Below are positions 43,901-54,870 of a DNA stretch of 64,000 nt, piece after piece. The notes beneath the pieces are model-generated. The model worked only from the letters and a program-made list of their open reading frames with translations, was not told where the DNA came from and ran no database searches. Source of the stretch: Prorocentrum cordatum (taxonomy: Eukaryota; Sar; Dinophyceae; Prorocentrales; Prorocentraceae); contig CAUYUJ010012558.1 in assembly GCA_963575745.1 (NCBI GenBank), positions 908,203 through 972,202 of the forward strand, written 5' to 3'. The translations under genes were made by a program, and so were the position numbers. The first letter of the stretch is position 1. The number at the start of each line of letters is the position of its first letter.

Positions 43901-44547
43901 GTAGTCGCCGTCACGGTCGTCGCCAACTTCGCCGCGGTCGCCGACGTTCCGGCCGTCGCAAGGCTTCTGGCTACGGCGCAAGTTCCGCGCTGCACGTCCG
44001 CATCCTCTCCGCGGGCGGCGTCCTCGAGGGGGCCAACGTGAACCATTTGACCAGATGTAGGTGGAGCAACGTCTGGACATAACGGGTTCTGCGCCCCGCC
44101 TGGACAAAAGTCGGCCCAGCCGCCTGGCGCGCCCGGCAAGCTGCCCCACGCGAGCGGCATCTGCACCAGACATCCTGACGACGGTAGATGCGCGCGGAAG
44201 AAGGGCGCCAAATCAGACACGTAGTCAGTCAGGTCGGCAACGTCCTGCACGCCAGACTGCAATGCCGCTGTCAAATGAGCACTTGTGTCGTGATGCATGC
44301 CGTGAGCAGCCAAAGCCTGCACATATTCATGCAGGTCGTGGATCTCGTCGAGGCACTCGCCCGTTGCAACCCATTTAGCTGAAATTTGAGCCACGCCATG
44401 TTCACCCAAGCCGCCTTTAAACTCCGTCTGAATGGGGGTCACGACGCATGGCAACGCCGTGAACGAACCGAACGACGTCCGAGCCGAACGCGGGCAAACG
44501 GACACATGTTCGACGGCGACGGGGGGGGGCAAGCGACATGCCCCCAT
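40957..44547 (-). CDS. D5-type (SF3/AAA+) primase-helicase-like protein
   Basis: 1196 residues from an ATG at 44547. The C-terminal ~450 residues fit the D5/P4-type helicase used by large DNA viruses and phages to unwind replicating DNA. Seen are LLITGNGGNAKSARTPLRG (Walker A, canonical G-x-G-x-N-G-K-S with the last Gly changed to Ala), KLITVQECSHGVPLEEDVWK (Walker B-like region with the conserved Glu), FVAGGFLARRPLFGKTTAYY (the GG-x-x-x-x-R-x-L-F/Y-G segment), and KFWECNQVFW (sensor Asn region). A middle segment (IDRLHATLENWRELSLNVEV onward) may be the D5 N-terminal helical domain. The N-terminal ~500 residues are not recognised; they include a Thr-rich stretch near residues 210-250 and the partly repeated phrase EDADxQRGT. 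The frame is long and free of stops, but the Walker A change raises doubt about ATP hydrolysis. Confidence 0.7.
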   Translation of the reverse strand: MGACRLPPPVAVEHVSVCPRSARTSFGSFTALPCVVTPIQTEFKGGLGEHGVAQISAKWVATGECLDEIHDLHEYVQALAAHGMHHDTSAHLTAALQSGVQDVADLTDYVSDLAPFFRAHLPSSGCLVQMPLAWGSLPGAPGGWADFCPGGAQNPLCPDVAPPTSGQMVHVGPLEDAARGEDADVQRGTCAVARSLATAGTSATAAKLATTVTATTATATLTKTTVTMTTTTSRTLTKTTATMTTTMSTASSGSACILYPALAQRLAGPTGAEQLRENAARPPIVNAGMPLLQVTIRGGKVEATKFANPRDERADYVDWRNFTVIEDADMQRGTYAAVRCMGGDFFRMLDAPPAELGEAGGRAGLASERPAAFAGEVQINDRMELVAWTSVSGTYQIPDVSVMQSGLPPDLFWRFLGREAVQRRGGAGQLRRLRGGHALEPPSARTSDGTIKRGCDPPRTSEGPRKAAKAEVKSEVPAASVSVKLEAKQEVNTEIGFQRPSKRQRKAANAEVDSEVGAAAAAGPSNAEAQPGTRPYHGAAPAEGARVYRPDGQGSVRGDPPSDGRRGHAAASEGARQKILQMWGDHEFSDITASARAIAVQPEGPPPADDLRDADAALIDRLHATLENWRELSLNVEVYHALLVVALNVAEIIPWRSQNEMLAARLLHLTVIGAMRAHDTGVYSYRHGRWSRLEEFSDKTLRGMEEVLQLASMLFRHLYRGQVERSWDAVFASLELIHGELRQQPPTTRRDFSIGRDAAEVWAAEVGKVLQEMDARFSGKGRGAELLDAFGVYFQEPRPEEASHVDFENVTLTLAEGPDGGTRVSQIPKSADNSCYTAMPMSFAPSVPDWAVDEVKLFLTTTFAGCPEARKLDMAVEALVMHNVDMPRVQLLITGNGGNAKSARTPLRGNVRGPMHKEMSALAFQKPEEFRKQGCQFAHAKLITVQECSHGVPLEEDVWKCFVAGGFLARRPLFGKTTAYYRWLRCAKFWECNQVFWNIHGSPHNVQSLKSFWRRLRAFQLAGSFTSDPNEVNVERKIFPEDSDLPSFLQGACARAACVKYFLMPFIQRFTALDCRAMLLNPPEKVMEFTKRVVAQMANGGLELPDGYKSDAEMMQEVGAARDLVISVHRASTGRWIKTHELPKLKVDPPIPGAWRTSAKSLSKYDNFLVAARLWPYLINPDAVVSAGRASSMRSQ

Positions 44548-44661
44548 TCAGACGGAGCTGGTCCTTCCGCGCTGAAGGCGTCGTCGAACTCGTCGGGGTT
44601 TCTGCGGGGAGAAACGAATGAAGTCCTCCTGCGGCTCTCAGCGTCGATCCTATTGAAAATC

Positions 44662-45876
44662 TTAATAGCAGCGTCGCCGAGTAGTAACCCAATGATGAAC
44701 AACGCATAAAGCATGCCGCTTGGTTGCGTGCGTCGCGCTCTTCCCTTTCCACAATAGACCGCGCGTGAGGAATACGTATGCCGTTTGTAAGAAAGCCAAA
44801 TATAGAAACTGGACCGAACATTTGCCCAAACACCCCCATGCCTTCGATAGCGCGGTGAACCACGCCTTGAATATACTTGACAACGCCACTGAACCTGACG
44901 TGCGCGGCATTCTCCAACCACCCACAAGTGGATTGTAGTCCTGGTTGCCATCGTCCCCAGCATGCGTAAATAGACGTGCCGACGTCGGTTGCCACGGCGG
45001 CTGGTCGTTCGAGTCCGCAGACGGTCTGCTTTCATTTACACTGCGATGGGTGTCTGCGTTGGCAAACAAATAGGCCGCTGGCTTTGTGTCGCTGCCGTTC
45101 TGCGTTGCGCAGTCGTTCGACATCAGGAAAGAATGGCGCGGCGGCAATACTACACGTTCGTAGCCATCTTCGTTTGCTGACGAAATGGCAATGAACTCCT
45201 GATCGGCGCGCGAGCTCGTTACAGACGAGGCAGCGCCAGCAACGTCCTGAACGTGTACGTTCAGCCCGCGGCTCCAAAACCATTGGTTCTGACATGGTAG
45301 AAATGGCATGTAATGGTGTGCCCCGCCGCCGCCGTCAAGGTCTATCATGAACAACACAATGATTCCTGACGCACATATAGAAGCACAGGCCATCTTGCGA
45401 AATGACGTTGCCATTGAAGCACATAGCGCCCACATGACCGCACAAACCATGAGGCAATACATCTGCGATTGTAGCGAAAACGGGATTGATAAATTGGGAA
45501 TCCATCCGCGCACTGACATGTACGTTGTGAACAGCAGTAAGATCACCCGGTTGAACATAGTCTTCGCGATGTCTGGGAAGTGTTGTTCATCTTGCACGCG
45601 TGCTGTTTCAAGATCCGCAAACTCCAAGTTGCCGCGAAACCAATCAAGAAGCACAGTTGCAGGTGAAGGGACATCATGATCGATCGATGTAAATGCACAA
45701 GGTGCAAACCGACTGTCTTGTAAGTTAAACAGGCAATGGCTGACCTCGCAGCGCTTTGAGCCTAAACGCCTACAGCGGGGAGCAGATTCAAAAACAACGC
45801 CGCAGAGGGAATGGTTGCTACTTTGAAGGTGATGGGAGAGAAAACATGTCGATTGTGCATGCTCTTCAGCGGCCAA
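44662..45876 (-). CDS. Hypothetical multi-pass membrane protein in the virus-like cluster
   Basis: A 404-residue frame, 114 bases upstream of the helicase ORF and in the same direction. The first codon of the frame is TTG, so the true start is unknown; a frame just upstream (46181-45762) overlaps it and could be an exon or a frameshifted beginning. Four hydrophobic stretches could cross a membrane: VILLLFTTYMSV, MYCLMVCAVMWALCASMA, ASICASGIIVLFMI and VQFLYLAFLQTAYVFLTRG. Between the third and fourth lies a ~180-residue polar region. Composition is that of an ordinary protein, unlike the repeat-derived frames elsewhere in the window. I recognise no family. By position it may be an accessory protein of the element. 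Confidence 0.45.
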   Translation of the reverse strand: MAAEEHAQSTCFLSHHLQSSNHSLCGVVFESAPRCRRLGSKRCEVSHCLFNLQDSRFAPCAFTSIDHDVPSPATVLLDWFRGNLEFADLETARVQDEQHFPDIAKTMFNRVILLLFTTYMSVRGWIPNLSIPFSLQSQMYCLMVCAVMWALCASMATSFRKMACASICASGIIVLFMIDLDGGGGAHHYMPFLPCQNQWFWSRGLNVHVQDVAGAASSVTSSRADQEFIAISSANEDGYERVVLPPRHSFLMSNDCATQNGSDTKPAAYLFANADTHRSVNESRPSADSNDQPPWQPTSARLFTHAGDDGNQDYNPLVGGWRMPRTSGSVALSSIFKAWFTALSKAWGCLGKCSVQFLYLAFLQTAYVFLTRGLLWKGKSATHATKRHALCVVHHWVTTRRRCY

Positions 45877-46609
45877 GACACGCCAAGATCATTTCGGGCG
45901 TGTTTCGTGTGCCTATCTCGAATTAGCTTTGGCAGAAATCTGAAGAAGCCGTGATGACAACCAAAGGTTGATGTCCGCTGGTCCATCATGTGAGGTTGCC
46001 TGGCATGAGAGGCACGAACGACAGAGGCACGAGCAACGTCTGGAGCGCGAGCTGCACTAGCAGCAGCATTGCCAACAGCAAGAGCAGCACCAGGACTAGC
46101 AGCAGCACCATCAGCAACAACACTGTTAAGGGCATAAGCAGCATCAGCAGCAACACAATCGGACGGGGAGGGCAAACCCAAAGACTAGTATTGAACACGC
46201 TATGTTGGCCATATGGTGTTTCTGTATATGTATGTGCAAGCTTTGTAGCGTTTGTCTTAAACTGTCCAGAACTAGGTGTAGATCCACACAGGGGAACTAC
46301 GCGGCGGAATTTCACGGAACTGTCAGAAAACAACTTCGAATATATATGTTCGCAACGATGATTATGGGAAGCTGCCCGAGACACACAAACACACACACAC
46401 ACACATTACGATATTTCCGGGTGCGTTTCGCATGCTTTTCGGGTGTTCTCGGGGTGCTTTCGGGGTGCTTTCGGGAGGCCTTCCAGGGCTTAAAAAAAGC
46501 ATTAAAAAATATACGCGAGAGGGGTCACAAGGAAAACACCAGAGGAACACTGAGAGATATCGTGCGTTCAACGTCCTCCAAGCGCCCTGAGCTGATTATT
46601 GACCGTCCT

Positions 46610-46740
46610 CGGTGGGCACCCCGAGAGCTCCCGAAAGGCACCCGATGAGCACCCCGAGGGCACCCGCAAGACACCCGATGAGCACCCCGAAGGCACCCGA
46701 TGAGCACCCCGAGGGCACTCGAAAGGCAATCCGCGAGAAA
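46610..46740. repeat. Short tandem repeat (GAGCACCCCGAGGGCACCC)
   Basis: Units CACCCGATGAGCACCCCGAG in plus orientation. A reverse-complement-like version (GGGTGCTTTCG) lies at 46435-46480. Confidence 0.8.
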
Positions 46741-46794
46741 CTTGGAAAGCGCCCCCCATGGAACTCGGACGGCGCTGTTTCTCCTCCCCCTCCG

Positions 46795-47240
46795 CCGCGT
46801 CCTTCTCTCTCCCATCCTCCTCCTCCCCCTCCTACTGATCCTCCTGCTCCTCCTCCTGCTCCTTTTGGTGCCCCTCCTGGGCCTCGGAAGATACTGAACT
46901 CACGATATCTTCCTGGTGTCTCCCTGGTGTCTCCCTCGTGCCTTTTTTTTATTGTTTTCTCCGGCTCTGGAAGATCTCCAATACGCATCCCGAGAAACAA
47001 AGGGGACAAAACAAAAGTCTGCCTCGCCCTTCTCTCTCCTATCCCCCTCCTCCCCCTCCTACTTATCCTTCTGCTCCTCCTCCTGCTTCTTCTGGTGCTC
47101 CCCCTGGGCCTCGGAGGGCGCTGAACTCACGATATATTCCTGGTGTCTCCCTGGTGTCTCCCTCGTGTCTCCCTTTTTTCTTGTTTTCTCAAGCCCTGGA
47201 GAATCTACAACAAGCGTCCTGAGGGGCACAGGGGACAAAA
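46795..47240. repeat. Direct duplication, two ~225 bp copies
   Basis: Copy 1 about 46795-47020, copy 2 about 47021-47240. Both have CCTCCTCCCCCTCCTACT, CTGGGCCTCGGA, CTGAACTCACGATAT and TTCCTGGTGTCTCCC twice over. Confidence 0.8.
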
Positions 47241-47690
47241 GCTAACAAAGGGGACAAACATAAACAAAGGAGACAAAGGGGAGAAAGGGGAAAAAAAGGG
47301 ACAAGGGAAATAAAAAGGGACAAAGGGAACAAGAGGGGACACAAGAGACAAAGGGGACAAAATATAACAAATGGGACAAACATGAAGAAAGGGGACAAAG
47401 GGGACACAGGGGACAAAGGGGACAAAAGGGGACAAAAAGGGAGAAGGGGAATAAGAAGGGAAAAAGGGAACAAAGGGGACAAGAGGGGACACAAGGGACA
47501 AAGGCCACACAAGAATGACACAAGGAGACAGAATGGAACAAACAGGACAAGAGGGGACAACAAGAAACAAGATATACAAAATGGGACAAAGGGGACAAAA
47601 GAGGACAAAAGGGGACAAAGGATATAAAAGGGGACAAAAGGGGACAAAAGGACAAGAGGGACAAACTATGACAAAGGAACGAAAGAAGAC
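47225..47690. repeat. (GGGACAAA)n array
   Basis: Imperfect 8-9 base units (GGGACAAAG, GGGACAAAC, GAAAAAGGGA). Read as Cys/Pro/Phe-rich on the minus strand; not a gene. Confidence 0.93.
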
Positions 47691-47699
47691 AAAGTCACA

Positions 47700-48220
47700 C
47701 GAAAGGCGCCCCTAAGGCACCCGCAAAACACCCGAAAGGCACACGAAAGACACTCGCAAATCGCCAGCACACAATTCCTGGAACAAAATATTTCCTAGAA
47801 AAGTACTGCATGTGTTGTTGAACTGTGCGCCTAGGAAACCAACGCTTTGCTCCAAGCGGCCCAAGGATTGCATGGCCAAGGCACCCGCAAGGCACCCGCA
47901 AGGCACCCGCTATGCACCCCAAAGGCACCCGCAAATTACTTACGCCAAATTTCAAGAAACAAAAATCTTCCAAAAGTGGTGCGCTTGCAATTGGAACCTC
48001 CGATTATGAAAACAAAGTTTTGCTCCAATCGACCCAAGATTTCACTGTCAAAACACCCGGAAAGCACCCGAAAGGCACCCCAAAGACACCCAGAAATCGG
48101 CACACCATTTTTTAAGGAAACACATACCCTCGAAAAGTGCTAACAGTTGTATTGCAACTTACGTATCCAACAACGATGTTATGCGCCAAGCGCCCCAGAA
48201 CTTCATGTTTGTGCGCTCCG
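47700..48220. repeat. Three ~170 bp tandem units
   Basis: Each unit has AAGGCACCCGCAA-like short repeats, a GGAACAAAATATTTCC-like AT-rich part, TTTGCTCCAAGCGGCCCA-like sequence and a GATTGCATGG/TTTCACTG part. Units diverge to the right. Confidence 0.65.
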
Positions 48221-48419
48221 CCCCCCGCAACAATTAACAAACAAATGCACATAAGTTCCCCCTTTTCACAGCCTCAAGAAGCCCTCGTGGGCAGCGGCAA
48301 GCGCTAGCAACCCCCCCTTTTTTCAAAAACCTTCAGCAAGCTCCGCCTGGATCCCTTTGGCTCCCTCTTGGCTCCTTCTCATCTCCCTATTGGCGTCCAT
48401 TCGGCTCCGTATCGGTGGA

Positions 48420-49880
48420 ATCCTTTTGTAGCAAAGTTCCACATGTATTCCTTTTGTGAGGATTTCATTCGGATTCCTTTTGTGGGGGATTACAATACGA
48501 TTCCTTTTGTGGAGGATTGCAAAACAATTCGGGACCTTGATTTCGTTGATTTTGTTGCCTGGGTGCTCTGATTTTCTTTTTTTTTCATTTGGTTTTGACG
48601 GATGTTCCTGTTTTTGTTGGTTTTCGGCGCCCTCGCTCCCCCAGCGCCGCCTCCACCTCGCCCCCAGAGGGGGCGCGGGAGAGCAGAAACCAGCAAAAAC
48701 AGGAAAATCAGTCAAAACCAAGAAGGAAAAACATGAAAAGCAGAGCACCCAGGCAACAACATCAACGAAATCAGCGCCACACACACACACACACCAGGAT
48801 TCCTTTTGTGTATGATTACAACAGGATTTCTTTTGTGGAGGGTTACACTAGGATTCCTTTGGTGAGGATTTCATTAGGATTCCTTTTTGTGGAGGATTAC
48901 AAAAGAATTCCCTTTGTGGAGGATTACAATCGGAATCCTTTTGTGAAGATTTCATTAGGATTCCTTTTTGTGGAGGATTACAAAAGGATTCCATGTGTGG
49001 AGGATTACAATAGGATTCCGTTTGTGAGGATTTCTTTAGGATTCCTTTTGTGAAGATTTCATTAGGATTCCTTTTGTTGAGAATTGCAAAACCACTCGGG
49101 GCCCTGATTTCGTTGATTTTGTTGCCTGGGTGATCTGATTTTCCTGTGTTTCCTTTTGTTTTGACAGATGTTCCTGTTTTTGTTGGTTTTCGGCGCCCTC
49201 GCTCCCCCAGCGCCGCCTCCACCTCACCCCCAGAGGGGGCGCGGGGGAGCAGAAACCAACAAAAACAGGAAAATCAGTCAAAACCAAAAGAAAAAACAGG
49301 AAAATCAGATCACCCAGGCAACAAAATCAAAGAAATCAGAGCCCCGAATTGTTTTGCAATTCTCCACAAAAGGAATCCTATTATAATCCTCCACAAAAAG
49401 GAATCCTAATGGAATCCTCGCAAAAGGAATCCTATTGTAATCTTCCACAAAGGGAATCCTATTGTAATCCTCCACAAAAGGAGTCCTAATGAAATCCTCA
49501 CAAAAGAAATCCTTTAGTAATCCTCCGCAAAAGGGAATCCTATTGCGGAGGATTACACTAGAATTCCCTTTGTGGAGGATTACAATAAGATTCCTTTTGT
49601 GAGGATTTTATTAGGATTCCTCTTCTGGAGGGTTACAATCGGATTCCCTTTGTGGAGGATTACAACAGGATTCCTTTTGTGAGGATTTCATTCGAATTCC
49701 TTTCGTTGAGGATTACAATGAGATTCCTTTTTGTTGAGGATTGCAAAACCATTCGGGGCCCTGATTTCGTTGATTTTGTTGCCTGTGTGCTCTGAGTTTC
49801 ATGTTTTTCCTTTGGTTTTGACTGATTTTCCTGTTTTTGTTGGTTTTCGGCGCCCTCGCTCCCCCAGCGCCGAATCCACC
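48420..49880. repeat. Large foldback (palindromic) repeat cluster
   Basis: A ~30 bp unit (GGATTCCTTTTGTGGAGG plus ATTACAATA) runs forward (48440-49085), inverted (49350-49545) and forward again (49546-49745). Between arms, at 48520-48780 and 49085-49350, lie inverted repeats with arms of about 110 bases (GCCCTGATTTCGTTGATT, TTGTTGCCTGGGTGATCTG, GTTCCTGTTTTTGTTGG), loops of GC-rich CCCCCAGCGCCGCCTCC. A half copy is at 49740-49880. Arms including the array extend about 300 bases. Confidence 0.85.
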
Positions 49881-50052
49881 TCCAAACCAAACAAAAACAA
49901 CAAAACCACTGGTTTTCAATAGTTTCCATTGGAAACGTTGAAAAACCAGTGGCTTTCAGTAGGAAAATTGTTATTTTCCTTGGCTTCTGCCAAACAGCAA
50001 CATAAGAAACAACGCAAGACGAAAAAGAAGATGAAGAAGAACAAGAAAAGCT

Positions 50053-50084
50053 CGAAGGGGGATCTTGGGAGCCCCCCCCTACCG
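50053..50084. repeat. Candidate right terminal inverted repeat
   Basis: Reverse complement of the motif at 36787-36817 (reads CGAAGGGGGATCTTGG then GAGCCCCCCCCTACCG), followed outward by (TA)n. Confidence 0.5.
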
Positions 50085-50118
<34 letters not shown>

Positions 50119-50173
50119 AATATGTGTGTGTGTGCTTGCGTGTGTATGTGTATGTGTATGTGTGTGTATGTGT

Positions 50174-50206
<33 letters not shown>

Positions 50207-50245
50207 TTCGTGCGTGCGTGCGTGCGTGCGTGCGTGCGTGTTTGC
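50085..50245. repeat. (TA)n, (TG)n and (CGTG)n microsatellite
   Basis: TA repeats to about 50120, TG-rich to 50175, then GCGT repeats to 50240. Confidence 0.95.
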
Positions 50246-50249
50246 CCCC

Positions 50250-51195
50250 CCTTGCCCGCTAGGCTGGGGGCGCTGGCTTCGGCCACAATTTGGGATGGCG
50301 AACGCTCGCCCGCTGCCGTCTACCTGGGCGGTGGTGGCCGCCCTTGTCCCCCATCGGCCCACCCTATCCACCTGGGCAGGGGGGCCACTTCTAACTTACA
50401 CATCGCCGTGCACCGGTTAGGTGCCTCCCTTTCCTCGCCCCCCGCTCAGGGGACTGCCCCAACTGGGCGCCGCGCCGCGGCCGATTTCCTGCTCCTGTGG
50501 CCGCCCCGATCGCGGTGGGTTCACCCTGTCCACCCGGACTGCGGGAACCCCCCAGGTGCCCCCCCTGGGCGCAACCAGGGCGCTGTTCCCCCCAGCTTGC
50601 CATCCATACTTGGGCGGAGCAGCCCGGCGCAGCCGCTCCTGCCCTGCGCCGCCGCCCCGCCTGTGTGTTTATGCACGCGGGGCGTCCTCCTCTCTGTTCG
50701 TTGCCGCCCTCCCCGTTCGCTCTCCCTCCCTCCGCGCGCCGCCATGGCGCAGACTGGCTGCCCGCAGCCGCCGCGCTGGGGCCCCAGGTTTGGTCTTGCC
50801 GCCCGCCGCTTCCGCGGCCCAGCATCTTGCCGGGCACGCCGCGCCCGCGCTCAAACTTGGGGGAAGCGCAGACATCAACTGGGGGCCCACGCACTGATTG
50901 CATCGCACCCTTGAAACACTGGACTTGCTCTTCTGGTACCCGCACTGCGCCCCGCCGCCGCTGGAACCCTGGCGCAACGGCCTCCACAGACTCTGCCGGC
51001 GGGACCAGCCGCGCCACGCGCTCCGGGCGTGACCCGCCCCCGTGAGCGGCCCTCGCGTCTCCTCCTCCTCCTCCTTCGGCCGCCCTCCCCGGCCCTTGTT
51101 CAATCTGTCCTGCATTGTGGCATTGTGACACAATTCTCTACAAAAGTGTCCCTGTTTGGTTAGCTCTTCCGCCTGCACGGTTACTCTGCCTAGCC
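50250..51195. other. GC-rich, no gene supported
   Basis: Long frames exist on both strands (for example 50126-50914 plus and 50391-51131 minus) but are Pro/Arg/Gly/Ala-rich mirror readings with no recognisable motif. Confidence 0.55.
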
Positions 51196-51204
51196 GCCAA
51201 CGCA

Positions 51205-52040
<836 letters not shown>

Positions 52041-52890
52041 GCCCCCGCTTGCTGGGCCTCGCCAGCGCCGACGCTGCTGGCCGCGCCCCTGGGCGCGCCG
52101 CGACGCCGCCCCGCGCCGCCGCCAACGGCCGCCCATCAGCCTGGCCGCCCCTGCGCGCCCCCCGCCGCCCCGCCGCACGAGAATGCCCCCCGCGCCCCTT
52201 CCTTTACCTCCGCGGCCGCCCTCTCGTCTCCTCTCCCCCTCTTGTTTGCGGGCTATTTCGCCACTTCGCAGCCCATTGCTGCTACGCGCGCGAGCGGATT
52301 GCCCGCGCCGTGCCGCGACGTAAAAAGTGCGCACCACCTCACTTTAATGTGTTGCTGCCTTTCCTTCTTGTAAGACTCGTTGTTTCGGTTGCCGCTCTCT
52401 TTACAAATCTGTTTATCTCCCCTGTGCCCAGCCGCGCGCGCATGCGCTATCCGTGTCTGTTATGTTATCTCATAGTAACGCGGGGGTTTACACGTGGATT
52501 TCCGTTGCCTGTTACAACCGAGCCCCTTCTGTGGCAGATTGCACATGCATTTCTCTGGCGGGGGGTTCTGATTGGCCCCCTGTCGCCGAATGCTAAAAGG
52601 TCCTTTTTGTCTGAGAGTGTAGAAAGACCCCCTGTCCTGAAATCAGCGAGATTTCTTCCGTGCCAGGTTACATGCGGACTCTGTTTTTGGAAGATTGCCA
52701 TTCCATTCCTGGCGGCGGCCGTGCACATGGGACCCTATGCGATGGCCCAGAATCAAATCCCTTATTTGGCGGCGGCGACCTCACGCATGCGCGGCATTTT
52801 GCGCTGGCCCGAGGGCGCGGATTGCCGCGGGGGGCGCGCCCAGGCCGCGGGAGAAAGCCGTTGCGGGTGGAATTGGCAGAACAATGGAGT
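52041..52890. other. No gene supported
   Basis: GC-rich to 52330. Then a less GC-rich stretch with irregular repeats of a GGTTACATGCGGA/CTGTTTTTGGAAGATTGCC type that faintly resembles the 48-49 kb unit. Ends with GGCCGCGGGAGAAAGCC and GGGTGGAATTGGCAGAACA, a motif shared with 36570-36615. Confidence 0.5.
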
Positions 52891-52900
52891 GTGCGTGCGC

Positions 52901-52950
<50 letters not shown>

Positions 52951-53300
52951 GTGCGTGCGCGCGTGCGCGCGTGCGTGCGTGCGACTGAAAGGGAGAGGAG
53001 AAGATGAGAGGCCGGAGCCCCCTGGACCCGCAGTGGAAGATGGCTATTGGCATCTCGGTCAGCCGCCGCGTCGCCCCCACCCTCGTGGACGGAGGAGGCA
53101 GGGAGGAGGAGGATGAGGAGGAGGACGAGGACGACGAGGACCACGACGACGAAGAGGAGGACGACAAGGACGAGAACGAGGAGGACGACGAGGACGACGA
53201 CGACGAGGATGAGGACGAGGACGAGAACGACGACGAAGACGACGACGACGACGGCGGTGGTGGCGGCGGCAGAGACGGAGGAATGCGGAGGGAGGGAGGG
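52890..53300. repeat. (GT)n and GAC/GAG-rich tracts
   Basis: GT/GCGT repeat at 52893-52983, then GAGGACGACGA-type trinucleotides at 53097-53265. The Asp/Glu-rich frame is a repeat reading. Confidence 0.9.
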
Positions 53301-54870
53301 AGGGAGAAAGGGGAGGGGACGGGTCGCCGTCGAACATCGCAATGGGCATGTGCCGTTCCTGGAGGCAGAAGCAATCGGGGCCCCAAAACCGTGTGGTGAC
53401 GGACCGCGTGGTGACCTCGGAATCTGCAACGACCTCAACGCGCGATCGGTCACCGCATGTCGAGACGCTGGCGGCCCCCGTCACCCGAGACGTCCTCGGA
53501 GAACGACCCGAGTCCAACACCGCGTGGTGACCCCGAATCCCCACTGACTCACCACGCGGTGTGGTCACCACACCCTTTGGGGCCGGAAAGCAGCAGAGCT
53601 CTTCAAAAGCAGCATGGGCATGCGGCAGTAATATCTCGTCGCAACTGCCTGCTCAAAGCAAACAGCGCCAGAACGGAGCACAGAATAGCAGAGTGCAGCC
53701 AACGACTTGAAAGACGAGAGAGGCTCGAAGACCCGAGGAGTGGAGGCGCGGGAGGAGGGAGTGGGAAGTGAGGGGGGCGGGCGAGTCCTTGCCGCCCGGG
53801 GAGCGGGGTGCACCTCCAACACTTGCCGCGCAGCCGCCCCGGCCTCCGTGGCGACATAAGTCGTCGTCGCTGTCGTCGTTGTCGTCCCGCGCGCCCCGCC
53901 CCCTCCTCCTCCTCCTCCTCCTCCTCCTGCTCCTCCTCCTCCTCCTCCTCCTCCTCTGCTGTTCCTCCTCCTCCTCCTCCCCCTCCTCCTCCTCCCTCCT
54001 CCTTCTCCTCCCTCCTTTCTTCTCCTCCGCAATAGCCCAGGCACTCGCCCAGAGGGCCCAAAGACATCCGGCGGACTATCTCTTCAATGCGCGCCGCATC
54101 TGGCCTCGACCCCTTCCCCGGGGTCAGACTTAGAGGAGACCGGTACCGATACCGCTACTCTCCAGACCTCTCCCAGCGTGCATTCTGAGCAGAATTTCAA
54201 GGCGAATCCAGCCGTGGCGACGAGGGCCTCCGAGGAGGCCGAAGTTGGGGAAAGCGGGCGAAAGCTAGCGGTATGGGTACATTTCCTCATCCCGCATTCG
54301 GCCGCAAGAACCCGAAAACGGCCACGCAGCGGACTGGCACGATCGGCCTTCTCGAAGTCAGCCAGGAGGACGCTTGCCGGGAGCCCCCGGACGGAAGGCC
54401 GAAGACCCGCCAGGGCCCCGCGACTGGGAAGGGCAAGCCGATACGGCTGCCGCTGCTCCCTGGGCCTCTCCTGGGGCGCGCGTTGACCAGGATTTGCGAG
54501 GCGAATCCAGCCGTGGCAAACCCGGAGATCCTGACGCTGCAATCTAGGACCCCAGGACCTAGGACCCTCACAGATCGATCCCGCTCGAAAGCGCAGAAAG
54601 ATGGGGTCCAGGGCTCCAGTGATTGCGTTTTGTGACGTTGAATATTTTTGCAACGTCAGATCTGAGTGAAAAGTGATGGTAACCGTATCTTCCCAGCCGT
54701 GCGATGTCTTGCTTGTTTCCACACTCGGTCCCAGAAGTCCCGACTCTTTCCTCAGGCCCAGGTTTCTATCCCGAGACGTTTTGGGATGGTCCTGAGGCCC
54801 GGCGAGGGCCCTCAGAGGCCGAACACTGTCAAGACCTTTCGTCGTCAATTTGCTCGCGACGCGAGCATGT
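53301..54870. other. No gene supported; repeats
   Basis: CGTGGTGAC/GTCACCACG inverted motifs (53385-53575), CCT runs (53898-54020), and GGCGAATCCAGCCGTGGC at 54200 and 54500. The CCGTGGCGACGAG core also appears near 19607, 19680 and 35522. Confidence 0.55.

Noticed and set aside
47189-47664. Pro/Phe/Cys-rich ORFs resembling transmembrane proteins
   Set aside because: Translations of the (GGGACAAA)n array.
46435-48220. Possible CRISPR array because of regular short repeats
   Set aside because: Units are contiguous tandem repeats without unique spacers, and the genome is eukaryotic.
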